Below are positions 1 through 7,184 of a stretch of DNA of 10,938 bases, one piece after another. Each line of letters opens with the position of its first letter. Position 1 is the stretch's first letter. The stretch spans positions 354,635 to 365,572 of the forward strand of contig MU646555.1 of NCBI GenBank assembly GCA_026770585.1, written 5' to 3'. The position numbers and the translations under genes were made by a program. This DNA is from Baffinella frigidus (lineage: Eukaryota; Cryptophyceae; Cryptomonadales; Baffinellaceae). The notes under the pieces are model-generated. The model saw only the letters and a list, made by a program, of their open reading frames with translations, was not told the DNA's origin and ran no database searches.

Positions 1-12
1 ATTTTCGGGTAA

Positions 13-67
13 CGATAACTTCCATTAATGGAAGTTATCGGATAACTTCCATTAATGGAAGTTATCG
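13..67. repeat. Tandem pair of perfect palindromes
   Basis: Two identical 27-bp units (14-40 and 41-67) stand head to tail. Each is a perfect palindrome centred on TTAA, with arms reading ATAACTTCCA and TGGAAGTTAT; the first is symmetric over 13-40 and the second over 41-66. Each strand could fold into a long hairpin. They lie just outside the left inverted-repeat arm. Such sites may bind a dimeric protein, act as recombination or telomere-resolution sites, or be simple hairpin repeats; the sequence does not decide. The outer 8 nt of each arm, ATAACTTC, match the loxP arm, which may be chance. Confidence 0.9.
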
Positions 68-102
68 TGTCGAAATCTGGAAATTTTCCGACCTCGGGGG
101 AT

Positions 103-266
103 ATCTGGGAAAATCGGGTTTTCGATTACATGTCGGGGTTATCCGCCCTACTCTGATTTGGTCAACTTCAGGAAGTTGGTACAAAAAGTCGCCAAAAGCG
201 ATCCCAAAAGTGCTCAAATGACACCCTAAATTCCAAAATCTGACACCGATGACGGATTTCGTATGT
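103..266 (+). repeat. Inverted repeat, left arm
   Basis: This segment is the reverse complement of 10775-10938, the last bases of the window, with 159 of 164 positions matching and no gaps (differences at 178, 198, 213, 214 and 226). The right copy is cut off by the window end, so the repeat may extend outward over 1-102 and the palindromes. Inside it, 163-178 is an imperfect palindrome with CAACTTC and GAAGTTG arms, the same half-site type as in 13-67. It has no convincing coding potential. Terminal or subterminal repeats of a linear viral genome, or ends of a large mobile island, would look like this. Confidence 0.95.
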
Positions 267-268
267 TC

Positions 269-316
269 GGATTCATAGGCATGTGGATTCATAGGCGTGC
301 GGATTCATATGTGTGT
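269..316 (+). repeat. 16-bp tandem repeats, left arm
   Basis: Three diverged 16-bp units begin at 269, 285 and 301, each opening with GGATTCATA. They directly continue the left arm inward. The right arm is followed inward by four exact 16-bp units whose complement contains GGATTCACA in the matching orientation and spacing. The arms therefore share a 16-bp repeat family but have diverged in unit sequence and number. Confidence 0.8.
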
Positions 317-387
317 GGTTTGTTTCCCGATATGTTTATTGCCAACACCCACCCGCCACCGACTAAGTACGTCTCGATGGGAGACTT

Positions 388-421
388 GGACTGAGAAGTA
401 TCCCACCGACCAGCTCAGTCC
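388..421 (-). terminator. Hairpin abutting the 169-aa gene stop
   Basis: GGACTGAG at 388-395 and CTCAGTCC at 414-421 are perfect 8-bp complements around an 18-nt loop. The structure starts at the base immediately after the stop codon of the minus-strand gene at 422-931. No T-run follows, so it is not a bacterial-type terminator. Transcript-end hairpins are known in some giant viruses such as mimivirus, and the position suggests a 3'-end processing signal. Confidence 0.5.
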
Positions 422-931
422 TTATGCGTTCCGAGCCGCTTTCTTCTTTTTGTAGTTCTTGGCATTGCTTGCCCTTTCCATTGCCACAAAGGCGGGGTCC
501 TCATCCCGGCGCTTGTTCCGATTCTTGGCCTGAAGATCGTTGGCGTGTTTGGCCTTTTCTTTGGCCGCCGCTATGTCATCGTGTTTGTTTTTCTTATGCT
601 TCTGGAGATACTCCGTGTCTCCAAAACGCTGCCCGAAACAAGCAGCACCCTGGACGTCACAAGTACACTGGACTTTAGGGCGTTTCTCACGTTTGCGCTT
701 CGGAGTGGATGCGGTCGTTTCGTCTTGGGCAGGTTCCGAGTCTTCCATCTTATCCACGTCTTCGTTCTGTTCGACAGGTTCCGGATCTTCGATCATATCC
801 ATCTCGTTATTTTCAATGGGGACGTCCCACATTGCACCGAAATCGTTCTCATCTTTTAAGTCTGGCAACCCCAAGTGTAAGGAGGTCTCCTCTGTCTCAA
901 TGTGGACGTCCCACGTTGCACATAATGCCAT
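422..931 (-). CDS. Acidic zinc-finger-like protein with basic C-terminus
   Basis: This 169-aa protein starts at an ATG (929-931) and has no recognised family. Residues 1-75 are acidic and contain a short duplication (ATWDVHIE at 5-12, AMWDVPIE at 34-41) that comes from a 24-bp DNA repeat. A basic, nuclear-signal-like stretch (KRKREKRPK, 78-86) follows, then a non-canonical zinc-finger-like segment with C89, C91, C98, H112 and H117. The C-terminus (121-169) is a Lys/Arg/Ala-rich, probably helical tail. The order acidic region, basic patch, finger is the same as at the start of the neighbouring HNH protein, so the two may share a module. Nucleic-acid binding is likely, but the role is unknown. 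A TATA-like box lies 56-61 nt upstream and a hairpin abuts the stop. Part of its 3' coding region is copied at 3074-3137. Confidence 0.75.
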   Translation of the reverse strand: MALCATWDVHIETEETSLHLGLPDLKDENDFGAMWDVPIENNEMDMIEDPEPVEQNEDVDKMEDSEPAQDETTASTPKRKREKRPKVQCTCDVQGAACFGQRFGDTEYLQKHKKNKHDDIAAAKEKAKHANDLQAKNRNKRRDEDPAFVAMERASNAKNYKKKKAARNA

Positions 932-1149
932 TTATGACCGTGTCAACCCTCGAGTTTTGTGCGTGGGATATGTATCAATGGGTCGTTTTATAGTGCACTG
1001 ACGAACAAAAATGGTTTGACGCAAGGACTTGAGCCAGTGGTGATGGAAGGTGTAGTATCATATTATTCTAATGTATGTGTAGAAACAGATGTTTTTTTAA
1101 GTGGGCCAATGCTCTATTTTTAGCTCCAAAATAACCGACGGATAATGCA
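932..1149. other. Spacer, no gene seen
   Basis: AT-richer sequence between the upstream region of the 169-aa gene and the repeat cluster beginning at 1150. Apart from the TATA-like element at 987-992 and a T-run near 1091-1098, I see no ORF, RNA gene or strong structure here. Confidence 0.5.
987..992 (-). promoter_or_regulatory. TATA-like box for the 169-aa gene
   Basis: The minus strand reads CACTATAAAACG, with TATAAA at 992-987, about 60 nt before the start codon at 931. The spacing matches TATA-like elements before the other genes in the window. Confidence 0.55.
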
Positions 1150-1185
1150 TTTACAGACTGTTTGGGGTTTACAGACTGTTTGGGG
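1150..1185 (+). repeat. 18-bp tandem repeat, left copies
   Basis: Two exact 18-bp units (1150-1167 and 1168-1185) contain TTTACAGACTGTTTGGGG. The same motif occurs in reverse orientation as five copies at 2797-2880, on the other side of the HNH gene. Confidence 0.9.
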
Positions 1186-1270
1186 CATGCCGGTGTAGGC
1201 AGCCGTTGCTGGTTACAACCGCGTCGAAATGAATTTGTTTTAATCACACACAGCACACCGCACCACACCC

Positions 1271-1322
1271 CCGTTGCTACGCAGACCCCGTTGCTACGCA
1301 GACCCCGTTGCTACGCAACGGG
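1271..1322 (+). repeat. GTTGC-TAC-GCAAC hairpin repeat, left cluster
   Basis: Two 17-bp units reading CCCCGTTGCTACGCAGA precede a complete hairpin at 1304-1322 (CCCGTTGC, loop TAC, GCAACGGG, an 8-bp stem). The same palindrome recurs at 2904-2924, at 2978-2996 with loop GAA, in half copies over 3001-3055, and at 10626-10642 with loop GTA. This is an interspersed palindromic family in the non-coding spacers. Confidence 0.9.
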
Positions 1323-1368
1323 TTCCGGGTTCCGGTTTCCGGTTTCCGGGTTTCGGGTTCCGGGTTCC
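1320..1368 (+). repeat. 7-bp GGGTTCC tandem array
   Basis: Seven consecutive 7-bp units of GGGTTCC with variants GGTTTCC and GGGTTTC, overlapping the end of the hairpin at 1304-1322. The reverse complement (GGAACCC units) is found at 2954-2980 and more loosely at 3056-3077 across the HNH gene. Telomere-like in appearance, but interspersed. Confidence 0.9.
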
Positions 1369-1453
1369 GTCTGCGTCGAAATGAATTTGTTTTAATCTCA
1401 CACCACACATCGCACCACACCCCAACCCAAACTAAACCCCCCCAACCCGAACC

Positions 1454-1466
1454 ATCTCTCTGAGAT
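1454..1466 (-). terminator. Small hairpin after the HNH gene
   Basis: ATCTC and GAGAT form a 5-bp stem around a 3-nt loop about 10 nt beyond the HNH stop codon. It is weak and could be chance. It is listed because the 169-aa gene has a much stronger hairpin in the equivalent place. Confidence 0.2.
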
Positions 1467-1475
1467 ATAAACGTC

Positions 1476-2648
1476 TTACTTAACACACAGTTTGCATTCG
1501 CACACCCCGGCTGCGATCCAGCCCTCCTCGAGATCCACTATGGCCAGGTAGCCCTTGCTGATGGCATGGGCCGCTTTATCATTGGCGTTGAAACGGGAGC
1601 CTTTGCCACAGTTTTCTCGTCCAGGCAACAGCTGTAGGTTGTTGAAGTTCATGCACCTCCACGCCTCAAGACGGCATGTGGCAAGGTTCTTGAAGCTGGC
1701 CATGGGACGGATGTGATCGATGTGGAACTCTCCACCCGACTTATCGTAGACAAAGCCCCGATCGTTGTCGTTGAGGTGCGCGATGAGCTCCTCGTAGCTG
1801 CAGCCCACCACTTCTTCCGACAGAGAAACTTTGCGCATTCCCATCTTCTTCATCATGCGCCGTAGAGCGTCACGCAGGCACGCTTTGGCGCGGACAATCT
1901 CATCCCTCGCATAGAGAGCATTTCTGGCTTTGTTGACCCGGTCGCGATACGCGGTGAGCCTCGGGTCGCCCTCTGGAACACAATTACTAAAAACATGGGG
2001 GGTGCACTGGGCTTGCGTCGGGAACCCCTCGTTGCACACCGGGCATTTGAACTGGGTTCTCACGGGGTCACCGGGTGGTGAACAACACGCGTCCCAGTGG
2101 GCTTTGCGGGCTCCGGTTGTATTGAAGGGCTTCTTGCAGTCCTGACACGGATACGTACGGACGTCGACGTCGCTGTGTGTGTCGCTGTGTTGGAGTGATT
2201 TTTTGTGTTCCTTCAAGTGACCGCGCGTTTCGCACTTATACTCGCATTTTTTCCCGGTCTTTTTGTTGATAAGGTCGCAACGGTTGTGATAGAGTTCTTT
2301 GTGTTCATAGTCGACGTGTTCCTCGAGCTTTGACGGGTATTGCCGTGATATTTTGCAATCAGGCCACGTGCAGTAGTGCTTCGGACGTACGCGCCTCTTC
2401 TTCTCCTTCTTTGTGTCGTCGTCGCCACAGTCGTCTTCGGTCGTCTCTTCTTCCATCTCGGTGCTGCTTGTGGTATCATCATCGTCCACGCTGCTCATCG
2501 TCTCAGTGGGTGTTACTATGTCTTCGGGTTGTGCCGTAGAGAACGGTGTCGGTACACTGTCGGCGACGTCGTCTCGTTTGCGCTTCGTCGACACGCGTGC
2601 AGGTGACGCCGGTTTACACATGGACCCACATTCTTCTTTACCACACAT
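1476..2648 (-). CDS. Four-zinc-finger HNH endonuclease
   Basis: This 390-aa protein is counted from the ATG at 2646-2648; the frame opens 11 codons earlier only at a TTG. Residues 1-80 are low-complexity and acidic with a KRKR patch (22-25); a basic stretch KKEKKRRVRPK (80-90) follows. Four zinc-finger candidates come next: C93/C98/H111/H116, C124/C135/H148/H154, C168/C171/H184/C188 and C202/C205/H218/C223. The C-terminal part carries the HNH nuclease core: GCSYEELIAHL (282-292), then HIDHIRP (309-315), then NFNNLQLLPGREN (334-346) and K349. The 'GCS-x-EEL ... H-x-DHI-x-P ... N-x-x-NLQ-x-L ... N-x-x-K' layout is typical of HNH nucleases in phages and giant viruses, which cut DNA using a metal bound at the core His and Asn. 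Key residues look intact. The gene sits between inverted arrays of the same repeats, suggesting a mobile or homing-like unit. Confidence 0.9.
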   Translation of the reverse strand: MCGKEECGSMCKPASPARVSTKRKRDDVADSVPTPFSTAQPEDIVTPTETMSSVDDDDTTSSTEMEEETTEDDCGDDDTKKEKKRRVRPKHYCTWPDCKISRQYPSKLEEHVDYEHKELYHNRCDLINKKTGKKCEYKCETRGHLKEHKKSLQHSDTHSDVDVRTYPCQDCKKPFNTTGARKAHWDACCSPPGDPVRTQFKCPVCNEGFPTQAQCTPHVFSNCVPEGDPRLTAYRDRVNKARNALYARDEIVRAKACLRDALRRMMKKMGMRKVSLSEEVVGCSYEELIAHLNDNDRGFVYDKSGGEFHIDHIRPMASFKNLATCRLEAWRCMNFNNLQLLPGRENCGKGSRFNANDKAAHAISKGYLAIVDLEEGWIAAGVCECKLCVK

Positions 2649-2705
2649 GGTTATGTCGCGGTGTCTTGTATTAGTGTTCAAATAGTAACGGGTTGTGATA
2701 CCACG

Positions 2706-2711
2706 CTATAC
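2706..2711 (-). promoter_or_regulatory. Possible TATA-like box for the HNH gene
   Basis: The minus strand reads CGTATAGCG with TATA starting at 2710, 62 nt before the ATG at 2648. It is a weaker match than those before the 169-aa and 112-aa genes but sits at the same distance. A TATATG at about 2754-2760 is another candidate. Confidence 0.3.
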
Positions 2712-2796
2712 GGTTGCCCCCTAATTGACTTGTGTTTGTGTGGGCGTTTCAGCATATATGTGGAGAAACGGGTTTTTTTTATTGGGTTGTGTCATA

Positions 2797-2880
2797 CAGT
2801 CTGTAAACCCAAACAGTCTGTAAATCCCAAACAGTCTGTAAATCCCAAACAATCTGTAAATCCCAAACAGTCTGTAAATA
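2797..2880 (-). repeat. 18-bp tandem repeat, right copies
   Basis: Five units containing CAGTCTGTAAATCCCAAA occur at 2797, 2814, 2832, 2850 and 2868. The first is 17 bp, the fourth has one substitution and the last is partial. They are the reverse complement of the family at 1150-1185. There are no spacers between units, so this is not a CRISPR array. Confidence 0.9.
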
Positions 2881-2884
2881 CACC

Positions 2885-3077
2885 GCCCCCGTTGCTACAC
2901 AGACCCCGTTGCTACGCAACGGGGGCTGTTACGGGGTCTCCATAACCCACCGCGAACCCGGAACCCGGAACCCGGAACCCGTTGCGAAGCAACGGGGGTC
3001 TGTGAAGCAACGGGGTGTTACTACGCAACGGGGTGCTGCTACGCAACGGGTCCCCAGAACCCGAAACCTGGAACCCG
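2885..3077. repeat. Right cluster of hairpin and GGAACCC repeats
   Basis: A mosaic of the families seen at 1271-1368: a CCCCGTTGCTACACAGA unit, a 9-bp-stem hairpin at 2904-2924, GGAACCC units at 2954-2980, a hairpin with loop GAA at 2978-2996, several GCAACGGGG half copies over 3001-3055, and degenerate GGAACCC units at 3056-3077. Together with 2797-2880 it forms a rough inverted counterpart of 1150-1368 across the HNH gene. I see no coding sequence in this part of the 2649-3185 spacer. Confidence 0.9.
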
Positions 3078-3137
3078 GTGCTTGTTCCGATTCTTGGCCT
3101 GAAGATCGTTGATGTGTTTGGCCTTTTCTTTGGCCGC
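3074..3137 (-). pseudogene. 64-bp fragment copy of the 169-aa gene
   Basis: 61 of 64 bases match 505-568 in the same orientation. On the minus strand the copied piece would encode AAKEKAKHINDLQAKNRNKH, corresponding to roughly residues 122-141 of the 169-aa protein. It lacks a start and the rest of the gene, so it is a relic, not a functional gene. It joins the right repeat cluster exactly where the GGAACCC units end, suggesting capture during repeat-mediated rearrangement. A 9-bp inverted pair, GTGCTTGTT (3079-3087) and AACAAGCAC (3147-3155), brackets it. Confidence 0.85.
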
Positions 3138-3185
3138 GTTGATTGAAACAAGCACATATGTATTAAATTTGGTACACCTCCACCT

Positions 3186-6100
3186 CTACACCCCAAATTC
3201 GGAAGTCGATAGCATGTTATAGTTCAAAACACGTGCCGTATTTATCCCATGGGCATGATGTTTACTACCAGGAAATACGGCCATGTGTGAGATGAATGGT
3301 AGATTTGTGAATATGTCCTCTTCTCGATGAGGATGGTACAAAATACTGGACGCGAACGGCGTGGCGTCAATCGGCAACGGTTGGTTGTGGGACTGGAACA
3401 GTAATGGGTGTGCTGGGTGTTCGACTGTTACAGAAACGGCGGGCCCGTTGGGGTCATGTGTTGTCCGTGCAACGGGGGACATCAAAGCGGTATCGATGTC
3501 GGATTGAGCCATGCAACGGAAATACAACACGATTGCCACCCCAACCGCCAACAACCCACTAACACTAACCACGACTGCTACAAGTACAACCGACATGCCG
3601 TCCGTTTCAGTATCACCGACCACCTGGGTCACAATCGCACCGTCTGGGAGTACGACGCTTAAAACCGGGTTGGCTGATATAGCGTTTACGATATTCCGGG
3701 TGACAGAGGCCGTCATGGCGGTTAAAGTCGTAGGGGTCGCTCCGGGTGGTGGTTGGATTACGAACCCCACAAGAATACCAGAGGTCTGTAAGAGGTGCCG
3801 TCTACGGGCTTCAAACACCTTGACATATCCGATAGAAACAGACGAAGACGGGACCCCGGCAACTGTAGCCAGAACGTCCATCATCCGCTGAGAAACCGCG
3901 GCAAACTCCTCGGCTGTAATGGAAAGTAAAAGCTCAACCTTGATGGACTGTGCAAGCACGGGGATTGGGGTCGCGACCCTCGTAGTAGCCGTTGTACCAA
4001 CCACAGGCGTCGAAGTGGAGGTGTTGGTGGGTTGGGGATCTGTGGATGTTGTGTTGGGACCGGGGGTTGTGGATATGTTGGTACCGGGTGTAGTGTCCGT
4101 AACGGCGGTCTCCGGAGGTGGTGTGGTGGTGGTTGCGGCGGTAATGGAAGTGATCGTAGGTGGTGTGGTGGTGGTACCGGGTGCAGTGTCCGTAACGACG
4201 GTCTCCGGAGATGGTGTATTGGTGGTGGTGGTAATAATTGCAGTGGTCGCAAGTGGTGTGGTGGTGGTACCGGGGACGGTGTCAGGAATTGTGGTGGTTT
4301 CGGGAAACGGGTGGGTTGTTGTGGTGGTTTCGACTGAGATTGCGATGGTCGTGGTCGCTGTAGGGGCGTTGGTGGTGGTGCTGGTTGTGGCTTCATGGGT
4401 GCTGGTTGGATACGTAGTACTGGTTGGGGGGTGTGGTGTAGGACTGCTGGTGGTGGTTTCCGGAGACGTAGTACTTGTGGTTGCATCGATTGGGATTGCG
4501 GTTGTCGTTGTCTCCAGGGGTGTCGTGGTAGCTGTGGGAGTGGTGGTTTTATATCTAATGGTAGTGGTCGCTACGGGGGTTGTTGTACCCTCATGGGTTG
4601 TATATACAGTAGTTGTCGGGATAACACATGTTTCCGGTTGGGTGGGTCCGATTGAAACAGACCACTGTGAGCACGGTCTACAGGCCTTTCTAATGATGCG
4701 ACACACGGTCGCGTTTGTTTCTCCTCTGGTGTCAGATCCCGGTTTACATGGTATACAATGCAGCTCAGACGAAAACTGCCCGATACCAAGGAATGTAGAG
4801 TTGTTGAACGTGTCCATAGGACAGACACACGTGTTGTTCAACACCGACGCACGCAGCCCAGTTGGAATTGTTACCGGACAAATCGAACACGACTCCGCCA
4901 TAGCCCCTGAAATTGTATCGTCTGCACATGTGACACACTCGGCGAAATACGCATGTGTTCCCGGTTTACACGCGACACACGTGTGCATCAACCCAGAGTC
5001 GTCCGCAAACCCCGCTGGGCAGGTGGTGCAGTTGACCGTACCAGTCACGTTTGTCACTGACCCTGGGAAACACACCGCGCATGTTGTTCTCGGTGTTGGG
5101 GAGCTCGCAGACATATGCGTCCCTCTCGGGCAAGGTGTACACGCGTCTACTGCGCCAGATGTGTCGGAGAACGAGCCGGGCAAGCACACTGCACAGGCCA
5201 TGGGTGAACGGGTCCGGTCGAGGAATTCCCCAATCGGACAAGGCATACACCCGGTCCCGGCGTCTGTGACGCCGGTAACACCGAGCGTTGAGAGCCCATA
5301 CGGGCAGGCTTGGCAATGTGACAAAGACACCCCTCCTACGGAACCGGCAAATGTGTTCTCCGGACACGAGGCACAGCTGTTGTTGTACCCATCTTCGAAC
5401 GTACCAACAGGACACGGTTCGCAGCTGAAACGGTTCGGGGCGAACTCGCCCCTATTACAGCGGACACATTGTACACCGCCCGTTTCGAGTGACACCAGTT
5501 GTGTCGGTTGACCAGCGCTGTCGGTTCTAGTGGCATCCGTCCCACAGGGGGTACACGACGACGCCCCGTAACCAGGTTGGATATCTCCGATTGGGCAAGG
5601 GAGACAGCGTTTGGCTGGGTCTTCATTGGAATGAAAATATAACCCTGGCTCACACAGACCACACGACATGACCGTTGCCAGGCCTGTCATACATTCGATA
5701 CAGATGCTCTGACCTGCAAGATCTTGGTACTGGTTATGCGACGAGAACGGGCAGGGGTAACAGTTTCCCGCACCCGGGCCTGAGTTAGCCGTACCAATCG
5801 GACAATCTTCACAGATAGCCCCAACTGAACTGAACGTTCCGGTAGGACAGTCCTCACAGCCTGTTTTCTGTGCAAGTGGTCGTTCTCCTGTCCCACAAAG
5901 ATCCGTACACAAACTCGACCCGCGACCCCTCTCTATCGTGGAACCGGGGCATATGGGGCATGGTGTAATCCGACCATACTCACCCCATGCCGTCCCCGCT
6001 GCGCATTCTGTACACAAAACTTGACCCGCGAGTTCTGTGTAACTACCCGGATCGCACGGGGAACATTCACTTGCCCCTTGATGTGAATGTGTACCAGGCG

Positions 6101-7184
6101 GGCATATCATACCCTGGTCGCTCTGTCCCTCGAGCGGCTGCGCGTACCCTGCAGGACTCGGATCACAGTGCATAGACTCCTCCGATGCCGCGAAAGACCC
6201 TGGCCTACACAGTGAACAATTTGATTCGGCAAAGGTTGTGGTGACGGTGTCCGGTGGACACACGGGACAAGATAATTTGCCGAGCGGTGTAAGCAACGTA
6301 ACACCGAGCCCGTTGGTGTTATTGTACACCGCATACGTTCCGGGACGACAACCTGCTCCACATTGGCTCGCCACAACGAGTGCATCCAAACCCGCGTACA
6401 GGAGTTCGGTTGGATTTGAAACATTTGCATAGAAACAGTTCACACACGCAACGTAATAACGCGACACTGAAGCATCCCACATTGTCGAAGTTACTTGCTG
6501 TTTTCCACAGAGTCCCACGGGGTATGAAAGTAGTTCTGAACGGACCAAGTCGATACAGGTCGTATTGTCAGCCGACGGGATTTGATAAGGTAAACACCAC
6601 GAACACGGTATCCATTGGGTTTCTTGTACCTGCATCCACTCACAGAAGAAAGAAGGGACCCGTACGCAGCCCATCGGAACGCCAGCGCTACGCTCTGTAT
6701 CGGTGACGTTTGGTCTGAACCAGGGCATGCATGTGCATTCGTCGAAACTTCGAGCCCCGACCTTTGAAGTGTTCGAATTCAGAGGACATTCTGTGCACAC
6801 CCCGTCGTCGGATGAGAAACTTCCATATGGACAAGATCTACACAGTTCATCTTTTGTTCCAAATAGACCCCCGTTCAGATTAGAATACCCGGGGTCGCAT
6901 GTAGAACACGCCGCAGCCGAGGACGCCGCACCTGGTCTGGCATCGCCATTGACGTCAACAAACGTCCATGGTGCACAACGTGTACACCCATCGACAAAGC
7001 TTTCGGTCCCGCTAGTTGTCCCATAATAACCAATCGGACATTGGTAACACTCAGAAACGGATTTGCGTCCGGTTCTGTTGCCAAACGTTCCCTGTGGGCA
7101 CTTTGCGCATGTCGAATGTGAACCATTGAATAAATCATACCAACCCGGTGCACACCATTGGTTCAGGTTGAGAAACTCAGCCAT
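3186..7184 (-). CDS. Giant cysteine-rich surface protein, 3' part (TM, mucin stalk)
   Basis: 1332 aa if started at the ATG at 7182-7184; the frame is open back to 7421 with only a TTG at 7220 between. Residues about 11-855 are cysteine-rich with some twenty CxxC motifs in the pattern 'CxxCPxGTFxxxxGxxxC', typical of GCC2/GCC3 (ephrin-receptor-like) repeats, with many N-x-S/T sites. Residues about 857-1078 form a Thr/Pro-rich mucin-like stalk. Residues 1079-1196 are a SEA-like module containing RRRHLLQTSG and a predicted alpha/beta pattern; 1197-1222 are a strong transmembrane helix, followed by a 110-residue His/Pro-containing tail. This is a type I membrane or virion-surface protein, probably for attachment. 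It has no signal peptide or TATA-like box of its own, while the ORF just upstream has a signal peptide and the same repeats. It is therefore best read as the continuation of 7306-8280 after a +1 shift. Confidence 0.9.
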   Translation of the reverse strand: MAEFLNLNQWCAPGWYDLFNGSHSTCAKCPQGTFGNRTGRKSVSECYQCPIGYYGTTSGTESFVDGCTRCAPWTFVDVNGDARPGAASSAAACSTCDPGYSNLNGGLFGTKDELCRSCPYGSFSSDDGVCTECPLNSNTSKVGARSFDECTCMPWFRPNVTDTERSAGVPMGCVRVPSFFCEWMQVQETQWIPCSWCLPYQIPSADNTTCIDLVRSELLSYPVGLCGKQQVTSTMWDASVSRYYVACVNCFYANVSNPTELLYAGLDALVVASQCGAGCRPGTYAVYNNTNGLGVTLLTPLGKLSCPVCPPDTVTTTFAESNCSLCRPGSFAASEESMHCDPSPAGYAQPLEGQSDQGMICPPGTHSHQGASECSPCDPGSYTELAGQVLCTECAAGTAWGEYGRITPCPICPGSTIERGRGSSLCTDLCGTGERPLAQKTGCEDCPTGTFSSVGAICEDCPIGTANSGPGAGNCYPCPFSSHNQYQDLAGQSICIECMTGLATVMSCGLCEPGLYFHSNEDPAKRCLPCPIGDIQPGYGASSCTPCGTDATRTDSAGQPTQLVSLETGGVQCVRCNRGEFAPNRFSCEPCPVGTFEDGYNNSCASCPENTFAGSVGGVSLSHCQACPYGLSTLGVTGVTDAGTGCMPCPIGEFLDRTRSPMACAVCLPGSFSDTSGAVDACTPCPRGTHMSASSPTPRTTCAVCFPGSVTNVTGTVNCTTCPAGFADDSGLMHTCVACKPGTHAYFAECVTCADDTISGAMAESCSICPVTIPTGLRASVLNNTCVCPMDTFNNSTFLGIGQFSSELHCIPCKPGSDTRGETNATVCRIIRKACRPCSQWSVSIGPTQPETCVIPTTTVYTTHEGTTTPVATTTIRYKTTTPTATTTPLETTTTAIPIDATTSTTSPETTTSSPTPHPPTSTTYPTSTHEATTSTTTNAPTATTTIAISVETTTTTHPFPETTTIPDTVPGTTTTPLATTAIITTTTNTPSPETVVTDTAPGTTTTPPTITSITAATTTTPPPETAVTDTTPGTNISTTPGPNTTSTDPQPTNTSTSTPVVGTTATTRVATPIPVLAQSIKVELLLSITAEEFAAVSQRMMDVLATVAGVPSSSVSIGYVKVFEARRRHLLQTSGILVGFVIQPPPGATPTTLTAMTASVTRNIVNAISANPVLSVVLPDGAIVTQVVGDTETDGMSVVLVAVVVSVSGLLAVGVAIVLYFRCMAQSDIDTALMSPVARTTHDPNGPAVSVTVEHPAHPLLFQSHNQPLPIDATPFASSILYHPHREEDIFTNLPFISHMAVFPGSKHHAHGINTARVLNYNMLSTSEFGV
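3597..3950 (-). other. SEA-like module of the large surface protein
   Basis: This segment of the 3186-7184 gene encodes the membrane-proximal module running from IKVELLLSITAEEF through RRRHLLQTSG to the residues before the transmembrane helix. It aligns with 9569-9883 on the opposite strand: 42 of 64 residues are identical by eye over the best part. The basic run before LLQ could be a proprotein-convertase-like cleavage site. SEA modules often self-cleave while staying associated, but the classic GSVVV site is not present. Confidence 0.7.

Larger units (their letters stand above)
1221..1422 (+). repeat. 50-bp direct repeat pair enclosing a hairpin cluster
   Basis: Copies at 1221-1270 and 1373-1422 match at 46 of 50 positions; both begin GCGTCGAAATGAATTTG and end in a CA-rich CGCACCACACCC. 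The 102 bp between them contain the GTTGC-TAC-GCAAC hairpin repeats and the 7-bp GGGTTCC tandem array. The arrangement could come from insertion of the hairpin unit or from tandem duplication. Confidence 0.85.

Noticed and set aside
13-67. Genuine loxP sites
   Set aside because: Only the outer 8 nt of each arm agree; the inner arm and the asymmetric 8-bp spacer of loxP are absent, so this is at most a similar-looking dyad.
62-292. 76-codon minus-strand frame across the left inverted-repeat arm
   Set aside because: It lies wholly in repeat and palindrome sequence, has no motif, and the right arm differs at several positions without a coding-like pattern.
540-1001. Plus-strand frames of 153 and about 100 codons opposite the 169-aa gene
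   Set aside because: They have no recognisable motif. The minus frame has an ATG, acidic/basic zonation, a finger-like motif, a TATA-like box and a 3' hairpin.
2797-2880. Possible CRISPR array
   Set aside because: The 18-bp units are directly contiguous with no unique spacers and no cas-like gene is nearby; this is a simple tandem repeat.
3919-5511. 530-codon open frame on the plus strand opposite the large surface gene
   Set aside because: It is Val/Gly-rich, antisense to the Thr-rich stalk and Cys repeats, and has no domain pattern; the minus strand shows clear CxxC periodicity, a transmembrane helix and a shared module.
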